NCBI RefSeq assembly: GCF_023856365.1 | Contig: NC_064542.1 | Location: 7,495,363 to 7,559,362, forward strand | Direction of reading: 5' to 3' | DNA length: 64,000 nt | From: Brienomyrus brachyistius | Taxonomy: Eukaryota; Chordata; Actinopteri; Osteoglossiformes; Mormyridae | Shown: positions 13,701 through 23,835 of the stretch, one piece after another | Position numbering within the stretch: the stretch's first letter is position 1 | Layout: each line of letters starts with the position of its first letter | Made by a program: the position numbers and the translations under genes | The notes under the pieces: model-generated | Told to the model about the DNA's origin: nothing | The model's input: the letters and a program-made list of their open reading frames with translations, nothing else | Database searches by the model: none

Positions 13701-14047
13701 TTATGGCCCCTTCTTACTATGGCCCTTCTTATTATGGCCCCTTCTTACTATGGCCCTTCTTACTATGGCCCTTCTTATTATGGCCCTTTTTACTATGGCT
13801 CTTCTTACTATGGCCCTTCTTATTATGGCCCCTTCTTACTATGGCCCTTCTTATTATGGCCCTTCTTACTATGGCCCTTCTTACTATGGCCCTTCTTATT
13901 ATGGCCCTTCTTATTATGGCCCTTCTTACTATGGCCCTTCTTATTATGGCCCTTCTTACTATGGCCCTTCTTACTATGGCCCTTCTTATTATGGCCCTTC
14001 TTACCATGGCCCTTCTTACTATGGTCCATCTTATTATGGCCCTTCTT
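4799..14047. repeat. Long satellite/minisatellite array, 15-bp unit (about 610 copies)
   Basis: The array is a continuous run of GGCCCTTCTTACTAT and its main variant GGCCCTTCTTATTAT. Less common units carry ACCAT, GCTAT, CCATC or CTTTC changes. Many units are 16 bp because of one extra C (GGCCCC) or one extra G (GGGCCC), which shifts the phase. In places the 15- and 16-bp forms alternate to give a 31-bp dimer, for example around 12330-12530. Because 15 is a multiple of three and the unit has no stop in the plus frames, all three plus frames stay open. Two minus frames are open and one has stops (TAA, TAG). The huge apparent proteins, including one of 2,875 codons ending at 14073, are by-products of this and show no gene structure. 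Unit identity is high, suggesting recent homogenisation. Confidence 0.97.
6400..12080. repeat. Tandem 2,835-bp segmental duplication inside the satellite
   Basis: The pattern of unit variants from about 6400 to 9235 repeats at about 9235 to 12080 with a constant offset of 2,835 bp (189 x 15). Blocks checked by their translated patterns match exactly at this offset: 7106-8188 with 9941-11023, 7306-7881 with 10141-10716, and 6625-6915 with 9460-9750. Rare marker units also keep the offset, for example CTGTGG at 7803 and 10638. The match breaks near 6400/9235 on the left and 9240/12080 on the right, so the two copies are directly adjacent. Unequal crossing-over within the array is the simplest cause; an assembly duplication is the alternative. 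Confidence 0.85.
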
Positions 14048-15564
14048 GTACTGTGATTTGTAGCTTTTCTTAAATTGTTGCAAAAGTAGCCCTCAGAAAG
14101 ATGCAGTTACACCAGCTCAGGCTGCTGTAATTGTGAGATAAGACGTTATTGTGCTCGTCTCCATAGCCAAGGTTGGCTGCCAGGACGTGGGGTCGCACAG
14201 CAAGTGCTCTGCAGATATTTGATAAAGCACCTCTTTCACGCACCCTGCCTGCTTTTTGGCTCTCCCACTCACCGTCAGCCCCCTCATGCTGCCAGTTTGT
14301 AACTGCTGTTAATACAGTTTACAGTAAAATGCCTTTAATGGCAAATTTGTAGCGCCGCTGGTTACAAGCGTCCCTGTCTTAGATCTTTGTTATATTACCT
14401 CAGAAACAAAACAGCACTCCGTGGTTCTCATTCACAGACAGCAGAGACCCATTTCAGACATGGAACTTTGAGATTTATCTAGGCATTTAAGTAAAAAATA
14501 TACGAAAATATATATGTACCATATCAGCAATAATTTAGGCATTTCATTGGCAATGTGTTACAGCAGTTACAATTAATCACAAATATATGTTTACTCATTA
14601 TTATAGATATATCAGAATCAGATGACGTAGTCATCTCTGTGAGTTCGTTGTCCTTCACTCAGATTGTGGAATGAACAACCTCCAGTTCTTGTGAATCTCT
14701 TCTGTCACCTAGTGGACAATTTGGGGCTTAAATAACATGATCCTTGCTGAGGGAAACCCATAATGTTAAATGATAATGTGTTTCTTTGAAATACTTTTCT
14801 TCAGTCTAGCATCATCTAACTAATTTTATACCTTAAAATGTTCAAATTGTTAAATCACAGGAAAACTTCTATTAACCTGGAACTTTTGTCTATGGGTATT
14901 TCACATTTCACTTGCTTATTATTATTATTATCATCATCATCATCATCATTATATAATAATAATAATTATAATAATACATTGTCTCTGTCTCCCTCTAGTG
15001 GCTGCTCTGGAAACTCCGTCAGAAACAATAGTAATGACAAAGCTTCAGGAAACTCTAGTATAGTTACAACTGCAGCACGTAAGTGGAATTTTCAGAAATC
15101 CTCAATATATACGTGTGTGTGTAACGTTTTTAAATAGCATTGTAAAAACTGCATTTTGATCAAAATGTCAGCATTCACCATGGTGATGACACCTAATCAT
15201 TTCAGGTGCATTAATCACTTTTGCATGAACTGTTAAATAACTCAGAGATGCAAGGATTGCATTGACACAAAGCTGACATATTAAGCGGAGAATGGTGCTT
15301 TTCCAGGTATTGATTTATTTAGACATATTTCAGTATTTCCAGGTCCTGCTGTGACTGAAACAATGGGGCCTTGTCAGCCTACATGAAGCTTGGTGAGAAG
15401 ATAATGATGCAGAATGGAAATTCGGTCTTTAGAGGGAATGACCAGCACTTCAAAGCTACAACATCTTCACCCATGATATCTTCCAACTTTTCCAGAAGAT
15501 ATCACAGAGTAGTGAATGAATTTTGTAGTGAAACTGTGACAAACCCTTTCTCTGTAATTTAGAC
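14048..15564. other. Gene-free stretch with simple repeats
   Basis: This is unique AT-rich sequence after the satellite. A short TTA/TCA/TAA trinucleotide-type simple repeat lies at about 14923-14975. Open frames here are short and contain the simple repeat; none looks like an exon of a known family. Confidence 0.5.
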
Positions 15565-15740
15565 CAGGGATTCTCAACCACTGGTCTGTGGAACTTTGGC
15601 AGGAAATCAGCTCGCTCTCTAGAAGTCCTGGCCCCAACTGGCAAAGTTTTCCGAGGGGACCGGGACCCCCCCACCCCACCCCCTGACATGATAAATGGGG
15701 AGCAGCAGGATCGTCTGCTTGGAATGGTTGAGAAACCCAG
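15565..15740. mobile_element. Small hAT-like MITE
   Basis: The left end CAGGGATTCTCAACCACTGG is mirrored at the right end by GGAATGGTTGAGAAACCCAG, giving imperfect terminal inverted repeats around 176 bp. Ends of the type CAGGG-TTCTCAA are typical of short hAT-derived elements in fish. It has no coding capacity. Assignment rests on the termini only; a clear 8-bp target duplication was not identified. Confidence 0.5.
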
Positions 15741-16819
15741 ATTTACACAATGCATGTGTTAATCTTCGTGCCAGGGTCTCATCAGGACTTATTATGGACC
15801 ATGAACAACAATTACAATATCAATGTCCTTGTCAGGGAGAGAAAAAGAATAAAAGGAAATTAAATTGGCGAATTAATCAAATTCACAGTGTGAAAATGTC
15901 CACGGCCCAGCTCGGAGACTTCTGTTCCTGCGTGACATGGCACAGGCGAATCAAGAAGGATGAATGAACCCTAAATGGCAATGTGTTTGTGCTGGTGGAC
16001 TTAATTTCAGCCATGTGGCCCTGTGACTCTGAGAGCAGAGGCGTCCATCAGGCATTGTGGCTGCTCTCTGCTCACCCACCGGCCTTTTCTCAGGAACATT
16101 AGTGGGTCAAAACCAAAAGCCAAAGTAGGATGAATAAGCTGCTGTGGTGCTTTGCGTGATGCACTCAGGCCTGAAGCTTTCAGGTCCTTCAGACCTGGCA
16201 GAGGTGATGGATGAGGAGTGTGATTGGAGCACTATTACCCACAATGCCTCAGAAATCTACAAATGATGCCAAGCCACATGGCAAATTCAAAAAAGCCCAT
16301 GTATCTAAGTGTGATTTCATTGGGGGAGCATTTATTACGACATGCTGAATTAACCTCTTGAAGTAGTGAAAATGGATGTTTTGAGGGGCCAGTGTAAACC
16401 ACGTCCTGGAGCAATGAAAACAAAAGGATTTTTGGGGCTATTTGCAACAATTTTAATAGCATAACTTAAAAGAACCAGGCGCTTCCATAACACTATTCAA
16501 AGCAGCTGAAATTTAGCAGTCCGAACATGAATTCTTTGCGATGAAGCAGTTCATGATCAGTTTATCGGCATGTCTCCATCTATTGGATGTCGCAGATCTG
16601 CACACTCCACTGCAAAGGTACACAGAGCGACTACAAAGATGCAGCAAAGACTGCAGAAGTGTTACTCTCATGAGAACCAAGGCAGTGCTGGCCAGTCCTG
16701 ATCCAAGCCTCTCTGTTCTTTCTGCTGCATGCAGTCCTATCAGTTCACCTACAGATGTGGATTTGCTACTGGTCTTTATGAGCAACACCATCAATACTAC
16801 CTTTAAAGAATCTTAATCA

Positions 16820-17000
16820 TAGCAATGGATACAACGAAGCCTCCATAACCATTTGCTGTATTTGTTGATCCCACTGGAGGGTGCTCTTCACTTGCTTTGG
16901 GGCACAGCTTGTGCCCTTTTTTTTTTGACCAGAGTGCACCATCTAGTGGGGAAAAATATTATAGCAAATGGTTCATAAAGTGTCATTTTGTCCATCACTA
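16820..17000. mobile_element. Palindromic MITE, diverged copy of the element at 52754
   Basis: This 181-bp element ends in TTTTGTCCATCACTA and has an internal inverted arrangement of ACCATTTGCTGTATTT near the left and AGCAAATGGTT near the right. The same motifs occur in the better preserved copy at 52754-52936. The left end is more diverged (TAGCAATGGATACAACGAAG). Flanks CTTAATCA and CTTAACGG share five of eight bases, compatible with a decayed 8-bp target duplication and therefore a hAT-like origin. Confidence 0.55.
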
Positions 17001-17890
17001 CTTAACGGTATTTATGGCACGAATCAAAATTCATAGCACAGGTCAAATTGTGCTTTGCTAGCACACTATGCTTTTGCTAGCACACCAAACTAATCTGACA
17101 CCAAAAGTAAACACCTTTGTGGTATATCTTTAATAGAGAGCTGTGTACCTAAATATTAGACATTTTGGCAATATCAGCTCCCCTTTCAAAGAGAGACACC
17201 CCCCTATAAAAGCATACACTACCCAATGCTACACCAAAAACAAATCTACTATTATATAAAAACGCACCTCTCGTGTTAGTAATGCATGAGTAAGCAATTC
17301 ACTCAGCCAATCAGTGACAACTGCAGTGGCTGACGTCACCATTGTATCGTGGTATTAAAGCCAGGGTAGGGGAAGCCAGAAGAAACCATGGAACAGGAAC
17401 TGCACAGATGGTGCATATTCTGAAGGTGCTGCAGCCACAATTACACTGAGAAAGGCGGCTTTGCAGTGCAATGGATGTAGGCCTGACAAACTGACCTACA
17501 AATGTCTGGCTAACATAAGGGGAACCCACCTCTGTCTCTGCTGCTAAAAGTAGGACCAGTTACCCGAGTTATTTTTTTGTTAAGGTCATTCTCACAGGAC
17601 TTGGGGGACATGCGTTTCTTTTTTTTCGAATTTCAAAACTGGATTTCCTGTTTTCTTTTCATCACCTTGGAGAATCTTCCAACCGCTTACCAGTAGAAGC
17701 ATATTGCATGCCATACGACCGTGCTTAAGAAAAGCTGTTATATGACGTACAGAAATGCAGCGATGTCACTGTAGTTACCCTGAACAAACACCAAATGAAC
17801 AAAAAAGACAATGCTAAAAATATACACTTAATATTTTAAATATTTCAAGTGCCTTGAATTTATAGATGAAAGACAAACATTTTCCTGTAC
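17001..17890. other. Gene-free stretch
   Basis: No gene was recognised. The interval 17240-17340 has a short AT-rich start followed by GC-rich sequence with ATTGG/CCAAT and TGACGTCA motifs, but I see no associated exon. It may be part of an unidentified repeat. Confidence 0.35.
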
Positions 17891-17902
17891 ATATGGCTTC
17901 CT

Positions 17903-18040
17903 CTGTGATGGGCTGGCCCCCCATCCTGGGTTGTTCCCTGCCTCGTGCCCATTGCTTCCGGGATAGGCTCCGGACCCCCCGCGACCCAGTAGGATAAGCG
18001 GTTTGGAAAATGGATGGATGGACGGACGATGGTTGGATGG
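17903..18040 (+). mobile_element. 5'-truncated SINE tail with 12-bp target-site duplication
   Basis: This 138-bp fragment matches the 3' part of the fuller SINE at 43461-43819: TGTGATGGGCTGGCCCCCCA, TTCCGGGATAGGCTCCGGAC and a GGAT-repeat tail. It is flanked by perfect 12-bp direct repeats ATATGGCTTCCT (17891-17902 and 18041-18052). The missing tRNA head and intact duplication show a 5'-truncated retrotransposition event rather than later deletion. Confidence 0.8.
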
Positions 18041-18194
18041 ATATGGCTTCCTACTCTTTTATATGATGGAGTAAATAAAAATTGAGTCAGTCAGACCTCA
18101 TATTTCTGACTGTTGACAATGGGTTTATACACCGACATACAAATATCAGTGCTGCTTATTAGGGTTACAGTGCATTTAATAAAATGTATCTTGC

Positions 18195-18274
18195 TTGCAC
18201 TCGTAGCCTCTGGGATAGGTTCCGGACCCACCCCCGCAACCGGCAAGCAGTTACAGAAAATGGATGGATGGAAT
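18195..18274 (+). mobile_element. Second 5'-truncated SINE tail, 11-bp target-site duplication
   Basis: This 80-bp insert has the same tail as the neighbouring copy (GGGATAGGTTCCGGACC, then a TGGA repeat). It is bounded by direct repeats ATGTATCTTGC at 18184-18194 and 18275-18285. It is only about 150 bp downstream of the copy at 17903 and is more diverged, so the two are independent insertions. Confidence 0.75.
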
Positions 18275-18458
18275 ATGTATCTTGCATGTTAGTCTCTCAT
18301 CCAGGAGAATTTTTAACACCATTCATTTTTAATGAATACTTCCTAAAACTGCACAACTACACATATTAAATAAGACATGACAAGGCGACGGACATATAAC
18401 AGCTCAACAGCTGTACCAGGAAGGAGCAGACATGAGACAATGCTCCTGTTGGGCTGGT

Positions 18459-20608
18459 CTACCAGGTGGGCATCATGTCAGGAAACCACATGCGGCCCAG
18501 GTACTTGGACACCTCGTTGTGGATCTGCTCCAAGCTGCAGCTGTTGTCCGGGACGAGCACCTCCTCCATGATGGAGAGCTGGGTGAGGCGGCCGCCGCAC
18601 ATCTTGACGAACTCGACGAAGCCGCTGCAGGTGACCTCGCACTCGCCGAGCCCGACGGCCGTCAGGTTCTTGCAGCGCTCGGCGATGCGGATCAGCTCCT
18701 CGTCCAGCGGCTCCAGTCCGTTGGCGCACACCACCAGCTCCACCAGCCGGGGGCAGTTAAGCCCGATGCGGCCCAGCATCTCCTTGCTGACGGCCCGGCC
18801 GAAGTAGAGATGGGTGACGGGCGTCTCTTCGCAGAAGAAGGGGTCGAACTCCTCCTCATAGAGGAAGAAGTACATGACGATGTTGACCTTGGGCGAGTGG
18901 TGCACCATGGCGTCCCAGCTGCTCCTCTTGATGGTGTGGAACTGCGTCTGGCCTGGGTTCTCGCTCACCACGTCGATGCGCAGGTGCTCCAGGTGCACGT
19001 GCTTCTCCGAGGAGAGGGCTAACAGCAGCTCGTCGCTCAGCAGGTGGTAGTTGAGAGCCAGCTCCCGGAGCCCGTGACACTGGTCTGCTACACAGAGGAT
19101 GCCTGCAGATACAGAAGGCCTGAAGGACCTCAGCAAGCTAAGATGCTACATTACAGTTTAGCTACTTAGCAACTTACAACTGCATGCAACTGTATCATTT
19201 ACTGGAGCAATTCCGGTTAAAGACTTTGCTCAATAGACCTGCAGCTAGATCCTTCAAAAGACATGTTCTCAAGAACAACATGAGCTGTTGCTGCACCCGT
19301 GAAAGTGAACGCATATCTTTTATTATGTCTGTTTGCATACGATTCAGAGATCAAAATATATATAATGTGAAGTCTGTAGATTGTAGTTCATCTGTAATGT
19401 TGCCCAGAATAAACCAAAACTATTTCACTCAGCATTTTGGTGAGTGAACCAGATTACATTACCTTAGCAGCTTAATAGCTGGCCTTATAGCTCACCTTGC
19501 ACTTAGTACTTTCGATAAAATGGCACATTCTGAGTAAATGTCTTCTGTCACTCAGTTAACGTAACCGCTTTCTACAAACTCCTGAGCCATGGACTCATGT
19601 GGTTAATCCCAGCTGATCTGTTCGAAGGCACTGAACACAGAATCAGGGTTATAAAAAGCACAGACCTCTGATGTCAGCGACTGGCGTCACAGCCGGACCC
19701 ACCTGCGGGTGAAACGTGAGGACAGCTGCTCATCTTCAGCAACTTGAGCGTGTCACTGTTGTTGGCCACGAGTACCTTCAGGGACGGATCATCCACGGGC
19801 GTATCGTCAATCTTTATAGACGACAGGGACTTGGAGTTTACGAACACCACAGTCAGCGCTGAGACAAAGTGCGACTGCGGGAGGAACAGAAACAGGCACA
19901 TCTTTGGCTCGCAGTTTGGCCCCACTGTCTGACTCCATCGCTGTCCAAGCCAGCTTGGCTGGGCCCTACCTGGGAAACGTTCATGAAGCTGGGCCTCGCT
20001 GTGGAGATGAGTCCCAGGGTCTTGATGGTGCAATTGACCAGTTGGGACAGGATGTCACAAGCTGCCTCTGCAGACTCTGTGCAGCTGTCAACCTGAAAGT
20101 GCAGGTCTTCAGTTAACTAAATGCCAAAAAGAGTCCATTTTACATGCTGGCAGCATTTCCTCGGCGAAGACTAGATGCCCTGATAGGTGACGCCTGCTGT
20201 GCACACTCAGCATAAGGCAGGGAGCCTTACCTTGAAGCTGACATACTGCAGATGCTGAGCGTGTTTCTTGATAATCTGCTGGATCAGGTCGGGGTGGGTG
20301 GACTTCAGGTAGGATGTGGCCGGCTGGTTCAGCTCAAACTCGAACCTCCGCCACAGGTCGGGGATGTGGAAGACGTCGTTCCAGCGGCGGCACACCGAGG
20401 AGGCACGGGCACGGTCCACCAGGGACAGGTACTGGAAGATGTGCAGCACTACGTGGTGAGGCAGGTTGCCCCAGTTCTCCACGCTGTCGTGTTGCTGGGA
20501 CTGGCCACGGAAGAAGCCCACCGCTGCACTCCTACATCGCTTCACTGCCCCGTCACGAGTGGGAAGGATTTCGCTATCTGGCTTGATATTTAATCTTCCT
20601 CGCTTCAT
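18459..20608 (-). CDS. fbxl21: F-box/LRR protein FBXL21 (FBXL3/FBXL21 family)
   Basis: This is the substrate-recognition subunit of an SCF (SKP1-CUL1-F-box) E3 ubiquitin ligase. FBXL3 and FBXL21 bind the cryptochromes CRY1/CRY2 and control their stability in the circadian clock. Four coding exons on the minus strand join in frame: 20608-20231, 20092-19970, 19874-19703 and 19102-18459 (1,317 bp, 438 aa; mammalian relatives are about 430 aa). The F-box starts near W46 ([16 protein letters not shown]). The rest is a leucine-rich-repeat domain, with [20 protein letters not shown] across one junction. The protein ends MMPTW; the C-terminal tryptophan of FBXL3 inserts into the cryptochrome FAD pocket. 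Stretches such as [13 protein letters not shown] and [14 protein letters not shown] resemble FBXL21 more than FBXL3 as I remember them. The start ATG is one base after a splice acceptor (poly-T then ACAG), so an upstream non-coding exon exists. The orthology call could instead be an fbxl3 paralogue. Confidence 0.9.
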
Positions 20609-21702
20609 CCTGTAAAAAAAAAAAGAAAGAAAAGTGACCCAGATCAGATCCTGACACTAAGGAGGACATACTGGTCCAATCATGGATTTCCCAGTATTAT
20701 ATTACATTTCCTAATGAAAAGTTAGGTGAGCAAGTAAACAAACTTTATTTATAAAACACTTAAAAATAACCTTTGTTGACCGAAGTGCTGTATAGAGAGT
20801 AAATGAAAACAACCAAACTAAAAATTTGATGCTGTTGTCACCCAAAGTCACCTTACATACAATGTGTCTCGAAAATTTGAAAAAGATCCGTAAAAGACTT
20901 CTGGAGTTTCTCTGTTCATAATACCAAATGTCTTCTGTAACCATCCTTTCCATTGTCGCTACTATGCAGTGTTACGTCAACATTAGTGTGAAGTGTCTCA
21001 AACTGAAATCACATGCAGATCTTCACCCATATAACGTTTTTGTGAAGTGACAATAAGATCCATCAAATACTTATTGAGTTATCAAATTCACAAGGTCACG
21101 TGTCTTCTGCAGTCACCCTTCCCTTTGCTGCCAGTAAGCAGTGTTGCTTCAGTTTTGGTACGAGGTGTCTCAAAATTTGACCAGTTCCTGACCACCAGCC
21201 ATAAAATGCAGTTTTTAATAATTCATGTTGCTGACATCATTTTCATCATCAGGACATAAAGCATGGCGTGTCCGGTCTCCCTATTCTATGGTGGTTTACC
21301 CTGCTCCACATTTCAGCATTTTCTTTTGTGCCGAGCCTCCATGTCAAATGCTGGCCAGAGACTCTCCCATGTGGTTGCAGCTGTGTTACCTCACATAGGA
21401 CCTGGACCACCATTTCTCAGCCCAGTCCTCTGGGAAGGAGCAAACATGTGCACGAGGATACGAGTGAGGAACACTGACCCACCTGATGCTCAGGCAAGGT
21501 GGATGGATGGAGGCAGCAGCTTATGATGGTGTCACACTCACCTACTTTCATTTTATTCTCACTGAACAGATTGTGACCTAACAGCTGACCCCCACAGCCT
21601 GAAGGCCACTCCGGATCATACTAAGCCAAGCGTGACATTCAGATGCTTTATGGCATCACAACAACCTCAACATGTGTTTCTCCATCTGTCAACTTTTATC
21701 AG
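20609..21702. other. Upstream region of fbxl21 with degenerate repeats
   Basis: A retroelement-tail-like sequence (TTTATTTATAAAACACTTAA and AAGTGCTGTATAGAGAG) lies at about 20740-20825. Two related segments, about 20925-20995 and 21103-21185, share the order TGTCTTCTG, CACCCTTCC-like, AGCAGTGTT and GGTGTCTCAAAATTTGA-like motifs and form a degenerate duplication of about 180 bp. No exon was recognised, although non-coding 5' exon(s) of fbxl21 must lie upstream of 20609. Confidence 0.4.
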
Positions 21703-22086
21703 TACAGATGCTCCTCTACTTACGAACGAGGTACATTCTGAACGGCCGTTCGTGAATTGAAGTGTTCGTAAGTCATTATTCAACATCATTTTAAGGGTAC
21801 TCAAATCTGCATGCATGAGTAAGTATGATATAATGTCAATACATGTCTCATCCTAAAACACACTAATCTCAAGAAAGCACGTCTAACCGATACGCAAGTA
21901 CATAGACCCGGGATGCTGGTAGTACGCACGCTACACTGCGTGTGGCGGGAGTAGCAGCCAGAATTCATACTAGGCGGAATTGGCGTGCAGAACAAAATTT
22001 GATGTTGCGGGAGCCCTTACGGTCCTTTTCGTTCGTATGTCTGAAAGTTCGGAAGTTGAAAATTCGCAAGTACAGAAGCATCTGTA
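21703..22086. mobile_element. Tc1/mariner-like MITE (TACAGATGCT ends)
   Basis: The left end TACAGATGCTCCTCTACTTA is inverted at the right end, where GTACAGAAGCATCTGTA closes the element at 22086. This gives a 384-bp non-autonomous element. Repeated CGAAC/GTTCG motifs near both ends add to the palindromic layout. TA-bounded ends of this type fit the Tc1/mariner superfamily. There is no transposase. Confidence 0.65.
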
Positions 22087-22088
22087 TT

Positions 22089-22624
22089 TACAGTACTGTG
22101 CAAAAATCTGAGGCAGTCAAAGAAAATTTTTATATGATCTTCATGTTGGTGTAAAACTTCGGCATTATGTCAGTCAAAGTGTCAGCTTAGCCACTTCATC
22201 AGCTCTCCTAAAGTCATCCCAAAGTTTGCAGTGACCATCCAACACACCCATGTATTTTTTGACTAGTACCACTAGCACACCGTTTGGCAAATTAATTCCT
22301 CATTGAGTTATTTAATGAATTAAGTTAATTAATTAAGCTGGTGGCGAAATTTTATGCATGCATGGAATGGTTGAGGTGCCCCTGAGGAGAGGTTTGGGAA
22401 CTGAAGCGGTGTTCATCTAGCCATCCAATAAGCTATCAACTTTTAGGAAGAGAGAAAAAAAATCTTGTTGCTTTTACTGTGTTAATGATAATATCTATTA
22501 ATATATGTTCTAATGTTAAATTGTGCTGTTTTCTGAGCAAAGATACACTTACTTTATCTTACTATGCAGATACACAGCTTTAAACATTTTGTTTGACTGC
22601 ATAAGACTTGTGCACAGTTCTGTA
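22089..22624. mobile_element. Tc1/mariner-like MITE (TACAGTACTGTGCAAAAAT ends)
   Basis: The left end is TACAGTACTGTGCAAAAATC. The right end reads AGACTTGTGCACAGTTCTGTA, its imperfect inverse. The element is 536 bp, starts two bases after the preceding MITE, and has no coding capacity. Confidence 0.65.
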
Positions 22625-23540
22625 TGAGTATCATTACTATATATTTACTAGTACTGGTTGTAATACTACTAGTAACCATATAATCATTACTCATAATGAC
22701 GTTATTGCAGTATTGGTTTTATCAGTCAGCATCTCCAACAATAAGAAGGAATCCCAACATCTGATATGAACACTTAATGTTCATTTAGTTCAGTAGCTGT
22801 AATTATCTTCTGGTGAAAATAAATTAATCATAAATTATTTGTGTCTCGCCACCCAAATACTGGTTTTAACAAATGCAAGCAACAAGATCATTCATCTCGG
22901 CGATGTGGCCAATTATCATGCAGTGGGACCCCAGCGGTACGAAAAAGAATGTGAATTTTGATTAGGATGAATAGAAACATACAGCTCGCCATAACCGTGT
23001 GATGTTGTTGCACTGCGGGGCGAGTCCTCTTAAAATCTTCTGAAACATATGTACGGGATATACTGTACTGTGACAACGACTGCAGCTATTAATAATGATT
23101 AGAAGGCTTACGCGGCTTAAAATTTCATATCAAACCATGCTTTCAGAATGCTTTTAATTACTTTTGAAGGTGTTCAAAGGGAACACGACACGCTGAAATA
23201 CATTTTGACAGCTAACTGTGAAACAAATGACAACACTGATGCAAACTTTCATATTGCATCCTACAGCCCAGAACTGCAAATAATGTTTCAATCTAACGTA
23301 AACAGGAACATTGGCTTTATTATTCAGCAAAATGATCACTGCCCAATAAACAAACAGCCCGAAGTGCTTCCAAGTAGCCTCAAAATTGCTTATAATCAAG
23401 CTGTTTTAGCGAATTTCATGATACTGCGGTGGTATTTCAGATCAGATAATAAGGCGCCCATACTAACTTACTCGGATTTTGCTTGGTTCGTTTCCTGATT
23501 CTTCCTAGGAAGAAAAATCCCCCTAAGTCATGTTGTATTT
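22625..23540. other. Gene-free stretch
   Basis: No exon is recognisable. An open frame of 116 codons on the plus strand at 23148-23498 has no detectable domain, signal or splice context and overlaps an open frame on the other strand, so I treat it as chance. Confidence 0.4.
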
Positions 23541-23549
23541 GCTGCTGCG

Positions 23550-23835
23550 CCACCCCTACTCCTAAGAGACGTCATCGCCGCAGATTACCCCAGATCTCTC
23601 CCTTTAGGATATAGGCCAGCCTCCCTCCTGGCAGCAAGCCCAATAGACAGCATGGGGCTGGAGGCTCGAGCGCCGGCTGCACGTGAGCGCCGCGAAACAT
23701 GGATTTCCCTTAAGCGCCAGGCGCCCTAGCGCAGAATGACGTAGAAGAGGCGCTTGCTTTCCTCCAATAAAACGCAGGGCCACGTCAGGAACGACTCTGC
23801 GTATAAATAAGCACGAACGTGGTTTGGGACAAAGC
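23550..23835. promoter_or_regulatory. CpG-rich promoter-like block with CRE-like sites, E-box, CCAAT and TATA
   Basis: A GC- and CpG-rich island stands out from AT-rich flanks. It holds near-consensus CREs (GACGTCAT near 23569, TGACGTAG near 23738, and CACGTCAG near 23782, which reads TGACGTG on the minus strand). An E-box CACGTG lies near 23680, CCAAT near 23763 and TATAAATA near 23802. CCAAT and TATA are in plus orientation about 40 bp apart. However, the nearest gene that could use the block is fbxl21 on the minus strand, about 2.9 kb downstream, which needs a non-coding first exon. Function is inferred from motifs only. Confidence 0.5.

Noticed and set aside
5446..14073. 2,875-codon open frame and several others of 360-1,105 codons
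   Set aside because: They are the translation of the 15-bp satellite in whichever frame is read. All three plus frames are open, and phase shifts by 16-bp units have no effect, which is the behaviour of a repeat and not of a protein under selection. No splice sites, promoter or unique flanking domain were seen.
4996..14083. Basic repeat proteins on the minus strand (VRRAI and KKGHN/KKGHS types)
   Set aside because: Same satellite read in reverse. They break wherever a 16-bp unit shifts into the third minus frame with TAA and TAG.
17235..17540. Helitron or small gene with TGACGTCA upstream
   Set aside because: The start faintly resembles some Helitron ends, but no CTRR terminus with hairpin was found, and the open frame on the minus strand has no domain.
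18432..19022. 196-codon open frame antisense to the last fbxl21 exon
   Set aside because: It is a shadow of GC-rich conserved coding sequence; the minus-strand frame matches FBXL21 through its C-terminal tryptophan.
23148..23498. 116-codon plus-strand open frame
   Set aside because: No recognisable motif, overlaps an 81-codon frame on the other strand and has AT-rich non-coding composition.
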